From Methyloprofundus sedimenti (GTDB lineage Bacteria; Pseudomonadota; Gammaproteobacteria; Methylococcales; Methylomonadaceae), in contig NZ_LPUF01000001.1 in assembly GCF_002072955.1 (NCBI RefSeq), positions 1,572,896-1,636,895 on the forward strand: a stretch of 64,000 bases of DNA, in the 5' to 3' direction. Of the stretch, positions 30,551 to 39,730 are shown one piece after another; within the stretch, counting starts at the first letter, position 1, and the number at the start of each line of letters is the position of its first letter. The position numbers were made by a program, and so were the translations under genes. The notes under the pieces were generated by a model. That model ran no database searches. It saw nothing but the letters and a program-made list of their open reading frames with translations, and was not told the DNA's origin.

Positions 30551-32701
30551 ATGAGATCAGAAGATAATAAAAAAATATTGTTAGTTGAAGATAGTGATGA
30601 CGACTATTTAGCTATTTGTTTAACTCTTAAGGACTTTCGATATGAAATTATCAGATTTTCGATGGCAGAAGATGCCTTGGGTTACCTTATCAGTGACCAG
30701 GTTAGCCTAATCATTGCGGATTTCAACTTACCAGGTATGAGTGGTTTTGAATTCCTGCAACATCCGATACATAAAAAAATATCAGTACCAACTGTTTTAA
30801 TGGCAAGGAATGGCAATGAATTATTAGCCGTTAAAGCAATTAGGGCGGGTATTGATGAGTATGTGATAAAGGATGTAGCTAACCATTATTTAGAGTCGTT
30901 ACCATTATTGATAGAGCGGGCAATTAAACATTTTCACTTACAACTAAAAATAAAATCTGAACAACAAAAGAATGCTTTACAAGCTCTAATTATTGAAAAT
31001 ATGAAGGAAGGCATTTGTATTACCAATCAAGATAATGAAATTATTAATATAAACACCGCATTTACAGAAATCACAGGGTATGCTTTGCAGGATATTCAGG
31101 GAAAAAACCCTTCTGTACTATCTTCATATATCCATGATAGTTCGTTTTATAAAGAGATGTGGGATGAACTAAAAAACAATGGCTATTGGGCAGGGAAAGT
31201 TATTAATCGTAATAAAAGCGGAGCAACCTATACTGAATGGCTGACAATTATATGCATTTATAATGGACAAAAGGTAATTGAATATTATATTGGCATTTTT
31301 TCCCTAAGCCACTCTGAGTTAGAACTTCAACGCTTTCAGGTTACATTAGACCAAACCCTTGACTGTATTTTTATGTTTGACTCCGAAAGCCTGAAGTTTT
31401 TTTATGTAAATCAAGGCGCCATTGATCAGTTAGGATTTAGTAGAGATGAGCTGCTTGAGTATACTCCCCTGAATATAAAGCCTGATTTTAATAGGGAAAA
31501 TTTTTTGATGCTAGTCTCTCCTTTGTTGGATGGTACAAAAAAGGCGCTTACTTTTCAAACAGTACACCAGCATAAAGATGGCAGTCTGATTCCGGTGGAA
31601 ATATTGCTTCAGCTGGTGTCAACTAAAGGTGAGCGTGGACGTTTTGTTGCTATAGTCAGGGATATCACTGAACGCAAGCATACTGAAGATGAATTACTAA
31701 AATACCGAGAGCACCTTGAACAGCTAGTGGAACAGCGTACAGCTGAGATAAAACGTATCAATCACAGCCTCGAATTAGAGTTAGACACACGTAAAAAGAC
31801 TGAAAAGCAACTACGTTTAGCCGCTGAGATTATCAAAAGCGCCAATGAAGGTATCGTGGTTACCGACCCTAAGGGAATAATTGTCTCGGTTAATCCTGCA
31901 TTTACAAAAATAACGGGGTATTCCTTAGAGGAAGCTATTGGTAATAATCCTAAAGTTTTAAAATCTAATAAGCATGATAAGACGTATTATCGTAATTTTT
32001 GGCACAGCCTTGTGGAAAAAGGCCATTGGAAAGGTGTTTTTTGGAACTGTCGTAAAAACGGAGAGCTTTACCCGCAATTAACCTCTATATCTGCCATCAA
32101 AGACGCCAAAGATAACCTTGAGCATTATGTAGCAGTAACTCAGGATGTAACAGATTATCAGCGAAACAAAGATGAAATTAAATATAAGGCTTATCATGAT
32201 CCTTTAACAGACCTTCCAAACCGCTCACTGTTTCTGGATCGTCTGAGTCATGCTATAGAAAGAGCGAGCCGAAAGAAAAACAAGATGGCTATTTTATTTC
32301 TTGACCTTGATGATTTTAAACAGGCTAACGATACCTTTGGCCACGAAGCAGGCGATAGTGTGCTGCAGACTGTCGCTACGCGGCTTTTAGGTATGATGCG
32401 CAAAGAGGATACCGTAAGCCGTTTAGGGGGAGATGAATTTCTTATTTTGGTAGAAAATATTAATCTCACGTCCGATATAAACGTTGTTGCTGAAAAAATA
32501 ATTACGTCAATTCAATCACCTCTTCCTTTTAAAGGGAATGATATTTATATTGGTGCAAGTATGGGTATTGCTATCTATCCTCTTGATGCACAAGACTCCG
32601 AAGCACTTATTAAAAAAGCGGATTTTGCTATGTATTATGCCAAAAACAAAGGGAAAAATAATTTCAAATTTTATCAAGAAGTTCCGCATGGAGTTGATTA
32701 A
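30551..32701 (+). CDS. Response regulator-PAS-PAS-PAS-diguanylate cyclase
   Basis: A 716-residue signalling protein. Residues about 8-125 are a receiver domain (acidic EDSDDD, phospho-acceptor D57 in ADFNLPGMSG). Two PAS domains cover about 145-255 and 262-375, a coiled coil about 378-420, a third PAS about 425-535, and a GGDEF domain about 545-710. The active site is RLGGDEFLIL. RKED five residues before it is the inhibitory RxxD I-site, so feedback by c-di-GMP is expected. It should make c-di-GMP from GTP in the cytoplasm. No histidine kinase gene is adjacent. Confidence 0.88.
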   Translation: MRSEDNKKILLVEDSDDDYLAICLTLKDFRYEIIRFSMAEDALGYLISDQVSLIIADFNLPGMSGFEFLQHPIHKKISVPTVLMARNGNELLAVKAIRAGIDEYVIKDVANHYLESLPLLIERAIKHFHLQLKIKSEQQKNALQALIIENMKEGICITNQDNEIININTAFTEITGYALQDIQGKNPSVLSSYIHDSSFYKEMWDELKNNGYWAGKVINRNKSGATYTEWLTIICIYNGQKVIEYYIGIFSLSHSELELQRFQVTLDQTLDCIFMFDSESLKFFYVNQGAIDQLGFSRDELLEYTPLNIKPDFNRENFLMLVSPLLDGTKKALTFQTVHQHKDGSLIPVEILLQLVSTKGERGRFVAIVRDITERKHTEDELLKYREHLEQLVEQRTAEIKRINHSLELELDTRKKTEKQLRLAAEIIKSANEGIVVTDPKGIIVSVNPAFTKITGYSLEEAIGNNPKVLKSNKHDKTYYRNFWHSLVEKGHWKGVFWNCRKNGELYPQLTSISAIKDAKDNLEHYVAVTQDVTDYQRNKDEIKYKAYHDPLTDLPNRSLFLDRLSHAIERASRKKNKMAILFLDLDDFKQANDTFGHEAGDSVLQTVATRLLGMMRKEDTVSRLGGDEFLILVENINLTSDINVVAEKIITSIQSPLPFKGNDIYIGASMGIAIYPLDAQDSEALIKKADFAMYYAKNKGKNNFKFYQEVPHGVD

Positions 32702-32731
32702 AAGGAGGTGTACGATTAGCGCCTCCACCTA

Positions 32732-33520
32732 CTATATATTGTGGTGCTGCCAGTCAAATCCATGAGCTATTTCTGCTCCAATAATGGGTTCTGTAACAAT
32801 TGCTTGCTCAAGCAGTCTCTGGAAAAACAATCCCCGACTACATGATTCCCGACGGTTAAACCGAAATGTAAATTCTTCCAAATAAGACTGCAGATGTTCA
32901 GATCGCACTGCCCCTTGGTGTGTACCGAGAATCCACCGCTTGAGCAAACTTGCTATTCGGTGAACACCTGGCATAACTACGTGTGCGGGATCTTCGCCAG
33001 CAGAAAGAAACTTCTCTTGGTGTACATAACCATTATGTTACAACTCATTATAGCCGTTCCAGCCATCAGTTTGTACAACAGAACCTGGAGAAATTACATC
33101 ACAGACAAACGGGACCAACTCATCTCCTGATGCATGCGATATATGACGCATCCGAATTCGGCCAAACCCCATAGGCTCTTTGATTTCAACAGCTATTACA
33201 ACAATTGCTTTATCAGATCCACGCCCTCTTTTCCCGCCATGATGGATACCACCAGCAAGACTTTCATCGATCTCAACAATACCAGAGAGCTGTTCCCGTT
33301 CGATCCTCACCATAGAAATACGAAACCGGTGAAGCATATTCCAAGCGGTAAGATAGCTTGTACCTAATGTTCGTTGCAGTGTTTTAGCTGATAAACCATT
33401 TTTTGCTGTTGTCATATGCCAAGCAGCCTCAAACCAAGTTTTAAGGGGTGTTCGTGTTTTATCAAAAATTGCAACTCGAGTGACAGATGTTTGATGACGA
33501 CATTTCTGACATACCCCCCT
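32732..33520 (-). pseudogene. IS1595-family transposase remnant
   Basis: Minus-strand text from about 33520: a truncated zinc-ribbon tail (CQKCRHQTSVTRVAIFDKTRTPL), then AKNGLSAKTLQRTLGTSYLTAW, IVEIDESLAGG and VQTDGWNGYNEL. An in-frame TAA near 33038-33040 breaks it, and the same frame continues to FDWQHHNI at 32732. The start of the gene, including the first zinc-ribbon cysteines, is missing. Inactive. Confidence 0.8.
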
Positions 33521-33614
33521 ATGTCAACATACCTGTCGCCTGTAAAATTTATATTTTAGGAGACAGAAATGGCATCATATAAGTCTGTTTCTTGAATGAC
33601 TTTGTCTTAATTTA

Positions 33615-34889
33615 TTAGGCAGTAGCTAAGCTGCTGCTTACAATTCCCATTTTATATAATAGGTTAAGGTCAATGTCATAGTCTCCGGGTCTTAGTATGC
33701 GTTTTATCGCGTAAGGCTGGCCGTTAGCATCCAAGTCTAATTTGGCTAGATCAACTAAACGTGGCTTAACGCGCTTCTTATTTTCATCTAATAGCATGGT
33801 GATCTTAGGTTTTAGTTTTTTAACGGGATTGGTTTCGATGATGACGGCAACTTCTCCATTACTAAGCTCTACAATATTTCCTGGCGGATAAATCCCCAAG
33901 CTTTCTATAAACTTAAGGACTAAACTCGAGTCTAGTTGATCGCCACTTGCTTGGTACAATATTTTGATGGATTCTAAGTGAGTTATACCTTTTTTGTATA
34001 CGCGGTCGCTGCTGAGCGCGTCGTAAATATCAGCAATGGTGACAATACGGGTATATGGTGCGATTTGTTCAGCTGTTAAGCCTCTTGGGTAGCCTTTGCC
34101 GTCCATGCGCTCATGGTGGCCGTAGCAAGCATCAATTGCGCTTCCTGGCATGCCGTGACTTGATATAAGTAATTTCCAGCCGCGAGTTGGGTGTGATTGC
34201 ATTATTGCTAGTTCTTCAGGTTCAAAGCGTCCAGGTTTATTGAGAATTTCTAAAGGGATTTGCATTTTTCCCATATCATGCATCATGCCGCATAAACCTA
34301 GTTCCTCGAGCTCAGGTGTCGAAAGGCCAAGTTGCCTTCCAAGGGCAATGGAATAGATGCAGACATTCATGCTGTGCTGCGAAGTGTACTCATCTTTATT
34401 TTTTAATTGTGTTAACCACATTAACGCATCAGGTGAGTTGATGATGCTGTTTACACATTCCGAGACAGCTGTTTTGGCAATCGCTACATTAAGTGCTTTA
34501 CCTAGAGAGGCATTCTCCATAAAGCTTTTTACCAAACTGCTAGTTTTACTATAAACTAATTCTGAATAGGAAAATTCTTGCTCAAAGCTGGTTTTACTGG
34601 CGGGAGCTTTGCGATCCTCTAACCAGCCTTTAGAGTAGGGGGTGTTTCTCGCCGCAAGGCGTATAGATTTGTTTTGTTTTGCAAGATCAATAAATACATA
34701 GTCGCATTGATTTCGAACTTCTTGTATGTCAGATAGGGTTTTTAATTCAAACCCTTGAAATAAAAAATTAGTTTCTAACCAAGAGCGGTCAAGTCTTGAG
34801 ACATACATACCAACTTCTAGTTCTTTGACAGAAATTTTAGTTTCTTCTATGGAAGAATTTAAAAAAGCATTGTTGTTATCATTGATCAT
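33615..34889 (-). CDS. HD-GYP c-di-GMP phosphodiesterase with DUF3391
   Basis: A 424-residue protein. The N-terminal DUF3391 (KISVKELEVGMYVSRLDRSW) is followed from about residue 150 by an HD-GYP domain: HSMNVCIYS, LCGMMHDMGKMQIP with the HD pair, and CYGHHERMDGKGYPRGL, which includes the GYP. It should degrade c-di-GMP to GMP. It lies close to the diguanylate cyclase gene but on the opposite strand, the two separated by an IS1595 remnant. Confidence 0.9.
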   Translation of the reverse strand: MINDNNNAFLNSSIEETKISVKELEVGMYVSRLDRSWLETNFLFQGFELKTLSDIQEVRNQCDYVFIDLAKQNKSIRLAARNTPYSKGWLEDRKAPASKTSFEQEFSYSELVYSKTSSLVKSFMENASLGKALNVAIAKTAVSECVNSIINSPDALMWLTQLKNKDEYTSQHSMNVCIYSIALGRQLGLSTPELEELGLCGMMHDMGKMQIPLEILNKPGRFEPEELAIMQSHPTRGWKLLISSHGMPGSAIDACYGHHERMDGKGYPRGLTAEQIAPYTRIVTIADIYDALSSDRVYKKGITHLESIKILYQASGDQLDSSLVLKFIESLGIYPPGNIVELSNGEVAVIIETNPVKKLKPKITMLLDENKKRVKPRLVDLAKLDLDANGQPYAIKRILRPGDYDIDLNLLYKMGIVSSSLATA

Positions 34890-35332
34890 GAGAAAGTTTT
34901 ATCCGAGAATATAGCTGTTGAATTATCGCCAAAATGTATTTTTTATAGCAAGTTCGATTTTAAGTAGTTACTTACTCAAGTTTTGGAGTTCAAAATAGCA
35001 TAATAGTTCATGGCTCACCATGATTTAAAACCTCTTTCTTGAGGGTAAAATGGTCTAATTGCAGTGCTTGCACAAAGAAATATTGGGTTCTTCGACAGCA
35101 TCCATAATCTGATCAACATATCAACCCAGTTGCTGTTTTATGCCAGCCAGCCCATTGTTGTAATGGTCAAGTAAAACAGGACACATTCTTAAACCTATTT
35201 CTGGTGGTGGGTTAAATCTGTGATTCGTGCCAATATTAGGCTAATGAAGTAATTTCATATTTCTACGTTAAAAAGTTGACCCCCTGGAAAAAAGGGCCGT
35301 CAACAGCACTTCTTTTTATAAATCCCCAACTA
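34890..35332. other. Intergenic stretch with possible IS debris
   Basis: No intact gene. TGGTCAAGTAAAACAGGACA near 35164 resembles the terminal sequence of some insertion sequences, but I cannot assign it to a family. Confidence 0.35.
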
Positions 35333-35770
35333 CTACTGCAAGCAACATTTCTTATACTTCTTCCCGCTCCCACAGATACAGGGATCATTACGTCCCACTT
35401 TCACTAAAGACCTAACCGCTGATTCCAAATAATCCGGCTCTACGGAACCAAGCAGATATTTTAGTCTTTCAGTCATTTCAGGCGCAAACCGATTATAGTT
35501 CGGCTTTGGTGTGTCTCGCTTATTTCGCAACCCTAAAGCAATTTCTACATCTTCTAAGTCACCAGGAATACCTATATTCACACGGTCTCGATTAAATGCG
35601 TCTCGGATAGGCTCTATCGCTTCTGTTGCTTCCAACTCAATTAATGCACAAATAACCAATCCTGCTACCGAACATAAGGGATGTTCAGATCTTTGATTTA
35701 TGAGGCTAATCAATGCGGTCGGAATCCAATACCGATTCCAGTAGCAAGCTAACTCATTAATATTACACAA
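35333..35770 (-). pseudogene. DUF1186/SEC-C protein, 5' end disrupted by IS1595
   Basis: The C-terminus [20 protein letters not shown] is a SEC-C zinc-binding motif. Before it, [25 protein letters not shown] resembles DUF1186. The open frame begins at TTG 35770, but similar text ([12 protein letters not shown]) continues upstream in frame until a stop near 35820, and the DNA before that is split by an intact IS1595 element. The protein therefore looks N-terminally truncated. Function of the family is unknown. Confidence 0.6.
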
Positions 35771-35865
35771 CCCTCGGCTGATTAGAGCGTTTACGTTCCC
35801 CCACTTCGGTATAAGCTATTTGCTTTTAGTAACTGGGAGAGCCGTTTTTCTAGTGCTTTACTAAA

Positions 35866-36921
35866 GGCTATGTCACCGTTAAGTATTGAAAATCACCCAG
35901 AGCAGAATGTAACAATTGCTCAGGGGTTAGATTGTGGTTCCGATCCATAATTCTGCACCAAGCCAAATAATTAGGTAAATACTTGGTGGCTACACCATGA
36001 AAGCGGTCTAGCCATGATTTAAAACGGTGGTGGTATGCATTGACATTTTGTATATGATAGGCCCCTTTAGTCACCCGCTGCCCTTGACTCATGTTAACGA
36101 TTTCATGAGATACTTTTTCAGCTTTACAAAATGCACCATAAGTTGGATTGCCATCACTCACAAGGAGGGCATCCTGGTCTAGTATTGGCTTTAAATGCGT
36201 ATCAAGAACAATTTTGCTTATTGGGCCATTACCTGTCACAAAATCTACGGTTTGTTTTGAGCGATCACGAGCAATTAAAATGCAAATTTGCTCATCAGAA
36301 ATCCCTCGCTTAGTCGCACAGCCCCCTCGTTTCCTTGGTTGACGATTGAGATGGCGTTCTCCTTTATGTGACTCAAGTAAGTAGGTTTCATCAGCTTCTG
36401 TAATGCCATGAAGAGCACTGGGACGATCCTGCTGAATCCAGCTTAAAAAACGGTGCCGCCATCGAAAGGTTGTATTTCGATGCACATTAATTTCTTTAGC
36501 TGCCTGCCGGACAGTCAATGATTCTGCGATAGCTCCTAAGTAATCAAGCCACTTTGACTTGAGGCGTAGATGAGCAAGAGGCGTTCCTGTCAAAGCATTA
36601 AATGTCTTTTTGCAGGCTTTACAGCGGTAGCGCTGAAGGCCATCTTTTATTCCATGCCTGTGGCTTTCGGTATGGGAGCAATGAGGGCATTTACCTTTGC
36701 TATCAAATATTGTTTCAATTAAATCAAAAACCTTAGGTTCGTCCTCTAGTTGATCCAGTGCTTTCGTTAGAACAGTGCGTTGATGGTGGTCAAGTTGATT
36801 TATTTCGGAAATGAACTCTAAAAACTCTGGGGCTTTCATAACTATCTCCTTAATTTACATGGGCTTTATTTACTTATACGCTCTTGTTATATGAAATTCC
36901 ATACTTTACGGTGACATAGCC
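35866..36921 (-). mobile_element. Intact IS1595-family insertion sequence
   Basis: A 1,056-bp element with near-perfect inverted repeats (GGCTATGTCACCG at the left, CGGTGACATAGCC at the right) and an 8-bp target duplication TTACTAAA at 35858-35865 and 36922-36929. The clean duplication and intact transposase point to a recent insertion. Confidence 0.9.
35868..36839 (-). CDS. IS1595-family transposase
   Basis: 323 residues, intact. An N-terminal zinc ribbon (CPHCSHTESHRHG, then YRCKACKKTF) is followed by a helix-turn-helix and the ISXO2-like DDE domain: EADETYLLESHKG, LLVSDGNPTYGAF and the later HIQNVNAYHHRFKSWL. The stop codon lies inside the inverted repeat. It differs clearly from the decayed IS1595 copy at 32732-33520. 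Confidence 0.93.
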   Translation of the reverse strand: MKAPEFLEFISEINQLDHHQRTVLTKALDQLEDEPKVFDLIETIFDSKGKCPHCSHTESHRHGIKDGLQRYRCKACKKTFNALTGTPLAHLRLKSKWLDYLGAIAESLTVRQAAKEINVHRNTTFRWRHRFLSWIQQDRPSALHGITEADETYLLESHKGERHLNRQPRKRGGCATKRGISDEQICILIARDRSKQTVDFVTGNGPISKIVLDTHLKPILDQDALLVSDGNPTYGAFCKAEKVSHEIVNMSQGQRVTKGAYHIQNVNAYHHRFKSWLDRFHGVATKYLPNYLAWCRIMDRNHNLTPEQLLHSALGDFQYLTVT

Positions 36922-36960
36922 TTACTAAAAGGGTCATTCTCGATTGAAATTGCTTGTTTC

Positions 36961-36990
36961 AATGGCTGCTATTGGCTGTAAGCAGCCATT
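36961..36990. terminator. Hairpin downstream of radA
   Basis: AATGGCTGCT and AGCAGCCATT form a perfect 10-bp stem with a 10-base loop, about 95 bases past the radA stop. No T tract, so the role as terminator is uncertain. Confidence 0.4.
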
Positions 36991-37083
36991 CAATAATAAA
37001 TCTCTCACTGACCATATCTTATTAATACATTACTTAATTAATACAATTCCTGGCGACTTGAGCTCAAAGTATTTTGATTGAAA

Positions 37084-38454
37084 TTAGCTTATATCAGAAA
37101 GAGCAGTTAATGCTTCGGATAGACTACTGACAGGAAAGATCTGTAAGCCAGCAATGGCTTTCTTGGGTGCGTTGGCTTTGGGGATAATAGCCTTTTTAAA
37201 ACCATGTTTTGCTGCATCATTTAGACGAGCATAACCATTGGCTACGGGTCTTATTTCACCATTTAAGCCCAGTTCACCAAAGAAAAAACTATCGTGTGGC
37301 ACGACGGTATTTTTTAGGCTGGAAACAATGCTGATAAGGATAGCAAGGTCAGAACTGGTTTCGGTGACTTTGATGCCTCCTACCACATTGGCATAGATTT
37401 CATCGCTGGCGGTGAATATGCCTCCATGCCGGGTTAATATTGCCAGCAGCATGGCCAGACGATTTTGATCAAAGCCCACGGCCAATCGGCGTGGATTTCC
37501 ATACTGACATTCGGTTACTAATGCCTGTATTTCAACTAATAAAGGACGTGTACCTTCCCATAAAACAGTAACAACACTTCCGGGTGATGGTTTTTCTGTC
37601 CGATTCAGAAACATCGCGGAAGGGTTCTTGACTTCTTTTAGGCCGGCGCTATCCATAGCAAAAAAACCCAGTTCACCGACACTGCCAAAACGATTCTTAT
37701 CGGCCCTGAGTACTCTAAATCGGGCATCATCCGTTGAGGCAAGAATAAGCTGGGTGTCGACGATATGACTTAATGTCATAGGACCAGCTAATGATTGATC
37801 TTTAGTGACATGACCCACCATAAAAACCGAGACACCATTTCTTTTGGCGTATTGAGTTAAATAACTTGCAGATTCTTTAACCTGGGAAACCGAGCCTGGT
37901 GTTGATTCAGAGCTTTGCGTGTGCATTACCTGAATGGAATCGATAACAAGAACTCTGGGTTTTATTTCATCAAGCGTATTGCAAATGTTTTGCACTGAAG
38001 TTTCAGTCAGCATCTTGATTTTGTTTAATGGCAGATTAAGGCGTATGGCGCGTTCCGCAATTTGCTGTAAAGATTCTTCGCCTGATACATACAAGACACT
38101 GACCTCTTGAGCAGCAAGATTGGCGATAACTTGCAATAATAATGTGCTTTTTCCAGCCCCTGGTGTACCGCCTATAAGTACCATGCTGCCGCATACTATG
38201 CCACCGCCTAATACTCGGTCAAACTCTGAAATGCCGGTAGCAAGTCGCTCTGTTTGTGCTAAAGTCACTTCAGACAGCAATTGCACTGTACTTTTTGTGC
38301 CGCTATAACCCAGGTACTGTGAGCTTGGAGTGTTATTGCCCAAGTGTACTTCCTTAATCGTGTTCCAAGCTTTGCAAGCAGTGCATTGGCCTGACCAGCG
38401 AGGCGAATCAGCACCACAATCTGAGCATACAAATGCAGTTGTTTTTTTTGCCAT
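37084..38454 (-). CDS. radA: DNA repair protein RadA
   Basis: A 456-residue RecA-like ATPase that helps branch migration during recombinational repair. Seen in order: zinc finger CSDCGADSPRWSGQCTAC (residues 10-27), Walker A GGTPGAGKST (about 94), the RadA-specific KNRFG (about 255), and the C-terminal Lon-protease-like domain (SLKNTVVPHDSFFFGELGLNGEIR). Length is normal. Confidence 0.96.
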   Translation of the reverse strand: MAKKTTAFVCSDCGADSPRWSGQCTACKAWNTIKEVHLGNNTPSSQYLGYSGTKSTVQLLSEVTLAQTERLATGISEFDRVLGGGIVCGSMVLIGGTPGAGKSTLLLQVIANLAAQEVSVLYVSGEESLQQIAERAIRLNLPLNKIKMLTETSVQNICNTLDEIKPRVLVIDSIQVMHTQSSESTPGSVSQVKESASYLTQYAKRNGVSVFMVGHVTKDQSLAGPMTLSHIVDTQLILASTDDARFRVLRADKNRFGSVGELGFFAMDSAGLKEVKNPSAMFLNRTEKPSPGSVVTVLWEGTRPLLVEIQALVTECQYGNPRRLAVGFDQNRLAMLLAILTRHGGIFTASDEIYANVVGGIKVTETSSDLAILISIVSSLKNTVVPHDSFFFGELGLNGEIRPVANGYARLNDAAKHGFKKAIIPKANAPKKAIAGLQIFPVSSLSEALTALSDIS

Positions 38455-38621
38455 AAGACTTTGTTGTGTTGTTATTGAGAAATCTAATCAGTGTTGGCTG
38501 AGTTGGTTGCGCAGTGCTTTAGTTCGCCGGTATTGCACTATCAGCGGCAATAACTATACTCTACAGCCTTTGGAAGATGGCGCTATTGGGAAAACAGGTG
38601 GGGGGAGAGAACAATTAAAAC

Positions 38622-38993
38622 TTAGCAACAATGTATAAGCGCTATAAGTTCTCTATCTAGTAATGCGCTGTTAGCCTGGTTAAGTTCAATAAAATGACTT
38701 AACGCTGAAATATCATCTAAATCAATATGCTCACATTTAAAGCTGACTTCATTATCTACAGCATGGCTAATAGATAAGTTCATTACAATCGGCGTTGTAT
38801 CAGGTAATTGCAATGTCAGTGTATAGAGTGACTCCAGGCTATGTTGCTCCCATGTATCTTTAAAGCCTAGTATACAACCATGCAGAGAAATATCGATAAG
38901 TTCACATGGATACTCAATATCGCCATAATTGAATAGAGCTAAAGCGCAGTCAAAAAGAGTGTGAAATTGTAGTAGATCCTTATCTGGCTTCAT
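38622..38993 (-). CDS. PilZ-like domain protein lacking the RxxxR motif
   Basis: A 123-residue protein with ELIDISLHGCIL (about residues 31-42), the D/NxSxxG half of the c-di-GMP-binding PilZ motif. The usual RxxxR just inside the N-terminus is absent (QFHTLFDCAL occupies that place), so it may not bind the ligand. Its start ATG overlaps by four bases (ATGA) the end of the upstream FHA frame once that gene's frameshift is repaired. Confidence 0.65.
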   Translation of the reverse strand: MKPDKDLLQFHTLFDCALALFNYGDIEYPCELIDISLHGCILGFKDTWEQHSLESLYTLTLQLPDTTPIVMNLSISHAVDNEVSFKCEHIDLDDISALSHFIELNQANSALLDRELIALIHCC

Positions 38994-39621
38994 GTCATAA
39001 CAGTCCGTGAAAATTGCATGAGAATATGGTTAATAAAAATGAGGTCGCCATTTTTTAGTAAAATGGATTTATCCGCTAGTGCTGTATTATTAATTTTGAT
39101 GTTCTCATTAGGTTCCAGAATTGAGGCGAAGTAGCCTTCTTTTCTATGGACAATGATAATAATTCCTACACCCTTATGGCCTATGTGGGTTATATTTTTT
39201 TAAGTTGTACTATACGGCCAATATGTTTACCTGCCATTATTTGAAGACTTGCTTCGGGTTGACCGGGCAGGTTTTGATGTTGCTGGTTTTTGGTGCGCTG
39301 CTTAAAAATAGCTTGAGAGGCAGGGGGAGTTGTTTCAGTAGGGTTATAGACAATACGATGTTTGCCTATTGTAATGATGTCATCATTTTTTAAATGATGA
39401 CTCCTACGCCGTTCGCCATTGATGATCAGAGGAAAGTCTGCATTTAACTGTTTAATAATGCTTTCAGTGGTATGCAGAGTAACAGCAGCATGTGCGGGTG
39501 CAAAAGCCAGACTATCAATGTACAAATCATTACTTTCATCACGACCTATACTTACAACGCCTGATTTAAATACTGCGGTATGTACAGGATTATCATTAAA
39601 AAAAATGCTAAATATTGCCAT
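38990..39621 (-). CDS. FHA-domain protein, frameshifted; probably two FHA domains
   Basis: From ATG 39621 the frame reads MAIFSIFFNDNPVHTAVFKS, then VVSIGRDESNDLYIDSLAFAPAHAAV, a phosphothreonine-binding FHA domain. It stops at 39190 right after an A7 run (minus strand). Adding one A there opens a further 69 codons with no stop (ITHIGHKGVGIIIIV...NNTALADKSILLKNGDLIFI), which look like a second FHA-like domain and end in an ATGA overlap with the PilZ gene. The longer TTG start at 39669 is less likely. Real gene decay and a sequencing error are both possible. Confidence 0.65.
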
Positions 39622-39730
39622 TGTATTAGAGAATATCTGTGCTTGTTTAGTTTTTCTAAGTATAGACAAGTTTTGGCAATGTTGTTAAAAACATATTACT
39701 AAAGTAAAGCTCTATGCTAACTAAGCAAAT

